A stretch of 64,000 nt of DNA from Ilyomonas limi (lineage in GTDB: Bacteria; Bacteroidota; Bacteroidia; Chitinophagales; Chitinophagaceae): contig NZ_SZQL01000008.1 of the NCBI RefSeq assembly GCF_005233845.1, forward strand, positions 62,001-126,000, written 5' to 3'. A program made the position numbers and the translations under genes. Under the pieces are notes generated by a model. The model ran no database searches. It was not told the DNA's origin and worked only from the letters and a program-made list of their open reading frames with translations. Positions 9,254-16,764 of this stretch are shown here, piece by piece; position 1 is the stretch's first letter, and each line of letters begins with the position of its first letter.

Positions 9254-9844
9254 CGAAAAGGAAAGTATATTATTTACTTCTCTCTCAATATTTTCTTGTG
9301 TTTTTTCCTCCTCTGTTCTGCGGTGTTAACATAGTTTGAGTTATTTGACAAAGGGTATGATGATTATGTTTCCTTTGCGAGTAAGACCAAACTAATAGTG
9401 CACTACTAAAAGACCTTAGATGCTCATGTTCTTTTGGGCAATATAATGTCTATGGACACACGGGCTGCAACCAGGCTTGTTGACCAATATTTTCTAAAGA
9501 ATCTGTAACTTACAGACATAATTAAAGAAGCAAAGAATATAGACTTTTATACTACCGGCAGACAACCCTCAGAGCAGGACTTTGCCCGTACCAGTGAATG
9601 GATTAAAAAGAAAAGCAGAAGCAAACAATTTCTCAGACAAACCGAACACGGACAGGACAAAAGTACCTCGCTCAACATCAGTATTGCCAAAAATGGGATT
9701 TGACAATAGCTATTGAACTGACGGAAGTAATTGAACATTTTAATCTATTAAGCAGTAGTGCTAAAATTCCCCACCTCCGGCAATACACCGAGCATAGCAG
9801 GCAACCCTTTCGAAACAAAGAACACAACCTTAATTTTCTGACAA
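9254..9844. other. 591-bp region with a broken ORF, otherwise empty
   Basis: Apart from the interrupted ORF at 9446-9703 listed separately, I see no gene, RNA or clear promoter. An ORF at 9700-9900 overlaps the start of the next gene in a different frame and looks accidental. Confidence 0.45.
9446..9703 (+). pseudogene. Possible pseudogene: short ORF with one internal stop
   Basis: From the ATG at 9446 one frame reads MSMDTRAATRLVDQYFLKNL, then TAA at 9506-9508, then continues in the same frame for 65 codons (LTDIIKEAKNIDFYTTGRQ, then SEWIKKKSRSKQFL and so on) to TGA at 9701. A single nonsense change in an otherwise open frame suggests a recently broken small gene of about 85 residues. I do not recognise the family. 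The alternative is two unrelated chance ORFs. Confidence 0.3.
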
Positions 9845-10621
9845 ATGGAAAATCAAAGCGAAAACCAGGCAGACAAAAAAGAACACAGGGACTGGCATAA
9901 AATATCTAAGCAAGGTACTTTGATTAGCAAATTCCTTTTTTTGCTTTTTCTGCTTTTCTTAGTTATAACAGCAACTTTAAACTTCATTATTTATCCGTAT
10001 TCGCTTTTTGTCGTTGGACTTGAAGTTTCTTTAGCGTTAATATCAGCTTTTACGATTGTACGAATGAGTACGTTTAAGCCAACAAAACCTTATGACTTTG
10101 AAAAACTTAAAGAACACAAGGAGCCAATTAAACTATTACTGACAAATATTAACTATGACATAGCACGGTATGAGGAAGGCTCTTCGTATTATTTCAACGG
10201 TGTAAGATTTTATAAATATTCGACTATAATTCTTGCGGGAATTTCTACGATAATTTTAGGATTGGATTTTAGTGATTATGGGGATATGATTGTATTTGGG
10301 GAAATGAGATATACAACCTTTGCAAAAAATATTGCTTTGATAATCGGAGCTATCATTACAGTAACAACGGCTTTGATGACTTACTGGAACATTGAAAAAT
10401 ATTGGCTGACAAACAAAACGATTGTGAACAAATTAAGGGCATTAAGAGACGATGTTGAGAGTGATTTTGTTGCCGGAAAACTGAACAACGGCGAAAAAAC
10501 ACTTCAAGAGAAAATTGACGAGTATAAAAAAATCAAAGGGGACTTTTATAAATATTGGGAAGGCGCATTGGCCGACAGAGGTTCTTCAAGCGGACAAGGT
10601 AATTCGACAAGTAGTAGCTAA
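9845..10621 (+). CDS. Four-helix membrane protein with SLATT/DUF4231-like C-terminal part
   Basis: A 258-residue protein: a charged N-terminus, a hydrophobic pair (about residues 29-75), a cytoplasmic helical stretch (about 80-125), a second hydrophobic pair (about 126-146 and 162-184), then a long charged helix (YWLTNKTIVNKLRALRDDVESDF) and a Ser/Gly-rich tail. The second pair followed by a charged helix resembles the SLATT/DUF4231 two-helix domains, proposed pore-forming effectors in nucleotide-signal defence systems. No cyclic-nucleotide synthase, SLOG or protease partner is adjacent. The function is therefore open and the family link is tentative; that it is a real membrane protein gene is likely. 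Confidence 0.7.
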   Translation: MENQSENQADKKEHRDWHKISKQGTLISKFLFLLFLLFLVITATLNFIIYPYSLFVVGLEVSLALISAFTIVRMSTFKPTKPYDFEKLKEHKEPIKLLLTNINYDIARYEEGSSYYFNGVRFYKYSTIILAGISTIILGLDFSDYGDMIVFGEMRYTTFAKNIALIIGAIITVTTALMTYWNIEKYWLTNKTIVNKLRALRDDVESDFVAGKLNNGEKTLQEKIDEYKKIKGDFYKYWEGALADRGSSSGQGNSTSSS

Positions 10622-10710
10622 TATTGAGACAAGTAGGGCTACCTACAACAGTCGCATTTGTGTAAGCTTATAAGACACGCTCTTTGCCTTGTAATAAATA
10701 CGAACAATAC

Positions 10711-10799
10711 TGTACCAAAAACGTACACTTTACTCACGTGTAAGATTTTACAACTAATTGATAGTCATAAATAATAACAACCCGGTATCCCTTTAGCGG
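10711..10799 (+). promoter_or_regulatory. Weak candidate sigma-54-type promoter and palindrome before the + strand permease gene
   Basis: TGTAC at 10711-10715 and GTACA at 10723-10727 form a small palindrome. About 57 bp further on, CCGGTATCCCTTTAGCGG (10782-10799) has GG-N10-GC spacing. The arrangement mimics the stronger modules of the - strand genes, but both elements match poorly. The predicted transcript start would leave a leader of about 15 nt before the ATG at 10824. Confidence 0.25.
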
Positions 10800-10823
10800 T
10801 TTTGCGCTCAATCCAGCTTGTTT

Positions 10824-13277
10824 ATGTTTAAAAATTATTTCAAAACCGCATTCCGGAGTTTGACCCGTAACAGGAATTACGCTATTATCAACATCGCCGG
10901 ATTGGCTGTTGGTATTGCTGTTTGTATGGCGATCTTTATGATCATTCAATTTCAAACAAGCTTCGATGCCTTTCACGCAAAGAAAGACCGCATCTACCGT
11001 GTGTTGACTGAATCTCATCATGCAGATGCAGGAACGATTTCCTATGAAAAAAACGTTCCTTTTCCAATGCCTGAAGGATTGAAAACGGCTTTTCCTCAGT
11101 TAGAACAAGTTGCTCCTATTTATGCAAGCCACAATGATGAGTTGCAGGTATTGGATGATAATGGAACGCCTGTGAAGAATTTTAAAGAAGGGAGCGGTGT
11201 ATTTTATACAGCGCCTTCATTCTTTAAAATGTTTGATTTCCCACTGCTCGCAGGTTCGTATGCCTCATTAAAAGATCCTAATAATGTATTGCTTACAAAA
11301 GAGATTGCAGAAACCTATTTTGGCAACTGGAAAACAGCAATGGGTAAAACCATTAAGCTAACTGGATATTATAACATGGGTGCAGCATTGTTTCAGTTTC
11401 CGCCAGTGGCGCTGAAAGTGTCAGGCATTCTTGCAACCATACCGGCAAATACCGACTTCCAGCTAAAATTGGTGGTTGCTTGGGGAACAGATTTTACCGG
11501 AGATAAAGAATACGGGTTTCAACAACCCGGTTGGAATGGAACAGCACCTGATTTTGGTTGCTATGTTTTGTTGCCGCCAGCTATTTCTGCTGATAATTTT
11601 AATCAGCAGCTAAGCGCATACGCACGAAAAGTACAATCTGCCGACAATAAGGATAGCTATATTATCCAACCATTAAGTGCCGTGCATTATGATGCAGAAG
11701 CTGGTAATTACAGCAACAAAACAATTAGTCACGACCTACTTAATGTATTGTGGCTGATTGCAGCATTCATCCTGTTAATTGCCTGTGTAAACTTTATCAA
11801 TCTCTCCACTGCACAGGCAGTTAATCGTGCAAAGGAGGTTGGCGTAAGAAAAGTTTTGGGAAGTAATAAAGCTCAATTGCAAATTCAATTCATCGTTGAA
11901 ACGTTTTTGATCGTTACAACTGCTGTAATACTTGCAGCTCTTATTACAATTTTTACACTACCTTCTGTAAATAACCTGTTAGAGCTTTCGCTTTCATTCA
12001 ACATACCCGACAATCCTGTAATTATTTTATTTCTTTTAACTGTAACAATTGTTGTAACCGCACTTGCCGGTTTTTATCCTTCTATTGTTTTATCATGTTT
12101 CAATCCTGTTACCGCTTTAAAGAGTAAACTCACCGTAAATGGCGCAAAGGGAATTTCATTAAGAAGAGGCTTGGTAGTGTTTCAATTCATCATTGCACAG
12201 GCACTCATCATTGGAACACTTATCATTGTGCAGCAGATGAATTATTTTATGAATCAGCCGTTAGGATTCGATAAAGATGCCATTATAAATGTTCCCTTCC
12301 GTCCGGATAGTACCGGCACAGATTATTTAAGGCAACAGTTATTAGGAATAAACGGCGTGCAGGCAGTAAGCTTCAGTTCCACTACCCCGGTTGAAGATGA
12401 TAACAATATGTTTACCACATTCAAATTTGACAATGCAATAAAAGATGCAGATTTTCAGGCTATTGTCAAATTCGCGGACAATGACTATGTGCCGACTTAT
12501 AAATTGCAACTGGTAGCCGGAAGAAATTTGCAACCTTCCGGTCCTACAACAGAATTTTTGGTGAATGAATCATTCGTAAAGAGTTTAGGACTTAAAAAAC
12601 CGGAAGATATATTGAACAAAGAAATAAGCATAATGGGTGGTCTTATAAAATGTCCTGTTGTTGGTATATTGAAAGATTTTAATGACAGGTCTTTGCGCAA
12701 TAATCTGTCGCCATTGCTTATAGCCACCAACGCCACTATGTACCGTCAGGTTTCAATAAAATTGGCAACCACAAACATTGCTGCTACCATGCAATCCATT
12801 AAAAAAATATGGGAGCAAGCATTCCCCAATTATGTTTATGAATACAGGTTTTTGGATGATAAGATTGCAAGTTTTTACAAACAGGAGGCTCAATTATCGC
12901 AGTTGTATAAAATTTTTGCAGCGATCGCGATATTCCTTAGCTGTCTTGGGTTGTATGGTTTAGCCTCCTTCATGGCAGCGCAAAGAACAAAAGAAGTTGG
13001 TGTTCGTAAAGTGCTTGGTGCAACATCTGCCAATATTGTTTATCTGTTCTCGAAAGAATTCATCGTACTCATTGCAATTGCTTTTGCAATTGCTACGCCT
13101 ATCGCCTGGTATTACATGCACCAATGGTTGCAGGATTATGCTTATCGCATCAACATCAGTTGGTGGTTATTTGCTGCAAGCGGACTTGCTGCAATAGTTA
13201 TTGCATTGCTTACAATAAGTTTCCAGGCAATAAAAGCCGCAGTTGCAAACCCTATAAAAAGTTTGAGAACAGAATAA
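10824..13277 (+). CDS. FtsX/MacB-type ABC permease, orphan, array member 1 (only + strand copy)
   Basis: Reference description for the 20-member family. The 817-residue protein has a short amphipathic start (MFKNYFKTAFRSL), TM1 (about 20-43), a periplasmic MacB_PCD-like domain (about 50-300), TM2 (about 305-325) leading into NRAKEVGVRKVLGS (about 334-347), TM3-4, a fifth helix beginning SLRRGLVVFQF (about 440), a second periplasmic domain (about 475-665), TM6, the repeated motif RTKEVGVRKVLGA (721-733) and TM7-8. It ends NPIKSLRTE. The halves thus form a fused MacB-like dimer without the ATPase domain. ATG at 10824 is preferred over TTG at 10818 because paralogues begin M(F/L/I)KNY. It is convergent with the rest of the array and closest to the genes at 16765 and 33912. 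Confidence 0.93.
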   Translation: MFKNYFKTAFRSLTRNRNYAIINIAGLAVGIAVCMAIFMIIQFQTSFDAFHAKKDRIYRVLTESHHADAGTISYEKNVPFPMPEGLKTAFPQLEQVAPIYASHNDELQVLDDNGTPVKNFKEGSGVFYTAPSFFKMFDFPLLAGSYASLKDPNNVLLTKEIAETYFGNWKTAMGKTIKLTGYYNMGAALFQFPPVALKVSGILATIPANTDFQLKLVVAWGTDFTGDKEYGFQQPGWNGTAPDFGCYVLLPPAISADNFNQQLSAYARKVQSADNKDSYIIQPLSAVHYDAEAGNYSNKTISHDLLNVLWLIAAFILLIACVNFINLSTAQAVNRAKEVGVRKVLGSNKAQLQIQFIVETFLIVTTAVILAALITIFTLPSVNNLLELSLSFNIPDNPVIILFLLTVTIVVTALAGFYPSIVLSCFNPVTALKSKLTVNGAKGISLRRGLVVFQFIIAQALIIGTLIIVQQMNYFMNQPLGFDKDAIINVPFRPDSTGTDYLRQQLLGINGVQAVSFSSTTPVEDDNNMFTTFKFDNAIKDADFQAIVKFADNDYVPTYKLQLVAGRNLQPSGPTTEFLVNESFVKSLGLKKPEDILNKEISIMGGLIKCPVVGILKDFNDRSLRNNLSPLLIATNATMYRQVSIKLATTNIAATMQSIKKIWEQAFPNYVYEYRFLDDKIASFYKQEAQLSQLYKIFAAIAIFLSCLGLYGLASFMAAQRTKEVGVRKVLGATSANIVYLFSKEFIVLIAIAFAIATPIAWYYMHQWLQDYAYRINISWWLFAASGLAAIVIALLTISFQAIKAAVANPIKSLRTE

Positions 13278-14166
13278 TATGAATATGTTATTGTTGGAAG
13301 ATAAACTGCCACTAACAAGCGCATCCTGTATAAAGTAGTATTAGAGTAGTAATACGATTTAATAAAAGCACTACATAAAATTATTTCAGTACATTTTGGA
13401 TTCGAATGATTGTATATTCTACAGTCGAACGAGGTTATATTGCTGCGGTTCCATCATTCAAATCTAAAGTGGTTATATTTTAATTATTCAGCTCCGTGCC
13501 CTATTATTTGTAGTCTGCAACGGCTGCAGCTACCTGCATCTGTATTAGTTTAAAAACAACAGCTGCCTCGGGCTTTGCAATTGCAGTCATTTATATTGCT
13601 GCCACTCATGTTGTCGTGATGCTATTATTGCGCTCTAAAAGAGCGCAGCCTACTTTGCCAGGAAGATTAGCCGTTGATAAAACTTACCAAGGTCGGGGAA
13701 TAGATGAACTGTTGCCGTTGAACGCTTTAAAAGAAGCTACGATGCCTTGATAAACAGCATGGCATCATGGCTGTAACAATAGATTCCATAGATGAAAATG
13801 CAGCAAACTTTCTTAGAAAGTATGACCATATTCCCTTGCCGGATAGTAGCAAAATGTTTATTACTAAGGACATTATTTCCAAACTATTTTAATAACAACT
13901 CAATGCAGATAGTTATTGCGCTATAGTGAGCTAGCTCATTGCTGAACCGTAATTTTGCCATCGTTGGCTAATTTCGTATCAATAATAATCTCTTGCCAGC
14001 GTTTTTGCTGCACAACGGTTCAATCTACCAATCTTCCATAAAAGCAACATTTACAACAGAACAGCAATCCGCATACATAGGGCGTCATTCCAACCAGGCG
14101 ATAGCAGCTTCAACAGGTCTTACAAAATGCTTTCGATCAATGCAATGCAGCATTCATCACACTCCC
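13278..14166. other. 889-bp region between convergent permease genes
   Basis: Contains the GNAT-like relic at 13627-13892 (separate entry). The flanks 13278-13626 and 13893-14166 show no ORF, RNA or repeat that I can support. No clear terminator hairpin is visible behind either convergent gene. Confidence 0.45.
13627..13892 (+). pseudogene. Decayed GNAT acetyltransferase fragment (TacT-like)
   Basis: One frame reads LPGRLAVDKTYQGRGIDELLPLNALKEAT (13656-13740), matching the acetyl-CoA loop of TacT/AtaT-type GNAT toxins (LGRLAVD..YQG.GLGE.LL..AL). After stop codons and a frame change it resumes as MAVTIDSIDENAANFLRKY and then DHIPLPDSSKMFITKDI, the family's C-terminal segment, ending at TAA 13890-13892. 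The Gly-rich loop is altered (GIDE for GLGE). No start or DUF1778-type antitoxin gene is visible upstream. So this is a dead remnant of a toxin-antitoxin-like acetyltransferase left between the convergent permease genes. Confidence 0.65.
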
Positions 14167-16617
14167 CTACTCACTCCGCAAGCTCTTCACCGGGTTAGCT
14201 ATCGCTGCTTTGATTGCCTGGAAGCCAATGGTGAAAACCACTATTAATACAGAGATACAAAAAGTAATTGCAAAATAACTTACGTGCAAATTAATCCGGT
14301 TGGCAAAGGTTTGCAGCCAACTACTCATTGCCCAATAACCAACAGGCGCGGCTATTAAAAAAGCTATCAATACCAACCAGGTAAATTCTTTTGAAAAAAG
14401 GTATAAAATACTATTAACAGAAGCACCCAATACTTTGCGAATACCAATTTCTTTTTGCCGTTGTATAGCTAAAAAAGAAACCAGACCATACAATCCCATA
14501 CAACCAATAACAATAGACAAAACAGAAAAGATTTTAAACGCCTGGTACATCAGGTCTTCCAGTACATAAAACGCTTTGTGCCGGATGTAATCGTCGAGTG
14601 TCATGGATTTATACACCTGGTCGGGGTACAACGCTTCCCAGTTTTTCTTTATCTGTTCCAGTGTGGTAAGCGCATTGGTAGTTTTCATTTTTATACTGGC
14701 CATTGCTATCCAATCGGTTGAATAGTACAACATGCAAGGATTAATTTCATCCTGAATGGCAACATTATCAAAGTTGTCTGTAACACCTACAATGGTAGCT
14801 ACATCCTCACCAATCACTATAGTTTGACCTAAAGCTGCTTGTGCATTTTTAAAGCCAAACATCGAGACTGCTTTTTTGTTTACCAAAACATTATAGCGGT
14901 TAATACTGTCTTTTTTTATAATTATTTTATCACCTTCCTGCAAGTTTCTTCCTGCCACCAATGGTATTTTAAAAACGGACAAATAATTAGGATCAACATA
15001 TTTACGCTCGGTATTAATTTCATCCGCTTTTGACTGAGAAGGCAGGCGCATATTGCTGGATGCATTGGCTGCCGACATGGGCGGACCAGAACTGAATGTT
15101 ACGTCTTCTACCTGCGGCAAATTCATTAATGCATTGCGGAATACCGTTATTTTTTGCTGATCATAACCAGGCATTTCCACCGTAAGAATACCTTGCTTTT
15201 GATAACCGGGATTGTGGCTATAAAAATATTGCAATTGCGTAGCTACTACAATGGTTCCGATGATGAGCAATTGGGTAACGACAAACTGTGTTGTTACCAG
15301 CACTTTACGAAAAGAAAAGCGATTGCCGAAGCCGGTACCTGTAGCTTTCAGTGTTCCTTTTAAAGCTTGTATGGGCTGATAGCCAGCCATAACCCGCGCA
15401 GGATAATAACCAGCTAAAAAAGTAATAACCAAAGAGAGTAGTAAAAGAAACAGAATAATAGAAACATCTATATGCAAATCAAGATTTACAATAAAAGCAA
15501 GGTATTGATTGAATTGTTGCAAAAACCAGTTTGCCAACAGCAAACCTGCGCCGGAAGCAAGCAACACCAGCACCAATGTTTCGGTCATAAAACGAAGAAT
15601 CAGTTGCCAGTTGCGGCTGCCCAACGTTTTACGGATACCGATTTCCTTTGCACGTTGCAACGATTGTGCAGTAGCTAAATTTATAAAATTAATGCAAGCA
15701 GTGAGTAATATAATAATGCCCATCGTTACAAAGGCAATGATCAGGATGGAAGGGGTAGCATAATAAGTACCACCATACAATTCATCGGTGTGCACCTGCA
15801 ACAAAGGCTGTGGATGAAATGTTTCTTCTTTTGCATTCTCTTTATCCAGATACTTGTCCTTAAAAGCAATTAGCGCTTTATCAAATTGCTGGGCAGTATA
15901 GTTTTTAGGCAGCGTTACAAACACATAACTTTCACTCCAGAAGTTTTGCCATTCCTGCATCACATTTTCATTTCGCCGCTCAAAATCTTTGAAGGGTAGC
16001 AACATATTGCAGGCAACATTGCTGTTGCGGGGCATATCCTGCATAATGCCGGTAATGCGATAAGGATTCTTATTGATGGTTATGGTTTTGCCAATCAACT
16101 CGTTGTAGCGGTTGCTGTATGCTGCGCCAAAATAATTATCTGCCAATGTTTTTGACAACACTACTTCATCCGGTGTAGAAAGGATTCTATTGATGCTGCC
16201 CGCTAGTAAAGGAAAATCAAATGTTTTAAAGAAGAATTCATCAGCATAAGTTGCTTCTTTTTCCTCAAACTTTTTGGTACCACCTACTGCATCCTGTATC
16301 TGCACGATAGCTGAATTATGCACATACAGCTGCGTTACTGCTTCCAGGTTAGGAAAATCGTTTCGCAAGGCTTTTGCGGTGGGGAATGCTACATAGCCAT
16401 TATGTTCAACTCCCTGAACAGTTTTCCTGTCAAAAACAATACGATACGTGCGATCTGCTTTTGAATGAAAATGATCGAATGTTTCTTCGTGTTTTACAAA
16501 CACATAAATGGCTATACAACACGCAATACTTACCGCAAGCCCTACAATATTAATAATGGAACTCGCTTTGTTGCGCAATAAGTTTCGGATGGTAGTAATA
16601 AAGTAGTTATGAAACAT
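14167..16617 (-). CDS. FtsX/MacB-type orphan permease, array member 2
   Basis: An 816-residue family member that begins MFHNYFITTIRNLLRNK and ends NPVKSLRSE. First cytoplasmic motif QRAKEIGIRKTLGS at about 321-334, fifth helix from FRKVLVTTQF, second motif RQKEIGIRKVLGA at about 720. It carries LYGLVSFLAIQ before the second motif, placing it near the 10824/16765/33912 subgroup, though TM2 reads TACINFINLATAQSLQ. It is the last gene of the - strand array and lies 147 bp behind the gene at 16765. The gap is filled by a dispersed repeat and has no promoter that I can see, so read-through from the 19.3-kb promoter is likely. Confidence 0.93.
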   Translation of the reverse strand: MFHNYFITTIRNLLRNKASSIINIVGLAVSIACCIAIYVFVKHEETFDHFHSKADRTYRIVFDRKTVQGVEHNGYVAFPTAKALRNDFPNLEAVTQLYVHNSAIVQIQDAVGGTKKFEEKEATYADEFFFKTFDFPLLAGSINRILSTPDEVVLSKTLADNYFGAAYSNRYNELIGKTITINKNPYRITGIMQDMPRNSNVACNMLLPFKDFERRNENVMQEWQNFWSESYVFVTLPKNYTAQQFDKALIAFKDKYLDKENAKEETFHPQPLLQVHTDELYGGTYYATPSILIIAFVTMGIIILLTACINFINLATAQSLQRAKEIGIRKTLGSRNWQLILRFMTETLVLVLLASGAGLLLANWFLQQFNQYLAFIVNLDLHIDVSIILFLLLLSLVITFLAGYYPARVMAGYQPIQALKGTLKATGTGFGNRFSFRKVLVTTQFVVTQLLIIGTIVVATQLQYFYSHNPGYQKQGILTVEMPGYDQQKITVFRNALMNLPQVEDVTFSSGPPMSAANASSNMRLPSQSKADEINTERKYVDPNYLSVFKIPLVAGRNLQEGDKIIIKKDSINRYNVLVNKKAVSMFGFKNAQAALGQTIVIGEDVATIVGVTDNFDNVAIQDEINPCMLYYSTDWIAMASIKMKTTNALTTLEQIKKNWEALYPDQVYKSMTLDDYIRHKAFYVLEDLMYQAFKIFSVLSIVIGCMGLYGLVSFLAIQRQKEIGIRKVLGASVNSILYLFSKEFTWLVLIAFLIAAPVGYWAMSSWLQTFANRINLHVSYFAITFCISVLIVVFTIGFQAIKAAIANPVKSLRSE

Positions 16618-16633
16618 AGGTTTAAGTTTTAAT

Positions 16634-16762
16634 GCCCCCAGCCCCTGAAGGGGAGCTATGAATATGATTTATTTTAGATAATGATTCTCATATAAGTCTG
16701 TAAATATATTGTTCTCTACTTCCACCTTTGGAGTTACAAGCTCCCCTTCAGGAGCTGGGGGC
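16634..16762. repeat. 128-bp repeat element, copy 1 of an inverted pair
   Basis: Begins GCCCCCAGCCCCTGAAGGGG and ends with the inverse type CCCCTTCAGGAGCTGGGGGC, so its own ends are inverted repeats. The AT-rich centre (TCATATAAGTCTGTAAATATATTG) matches, on the opposite strand, the element at 19385-19512. By eye the two are about 85% identical over their length. It fills the whole gap between two permease genes. Confidence 0.85.
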
Positions 16763-16764
16763 TT

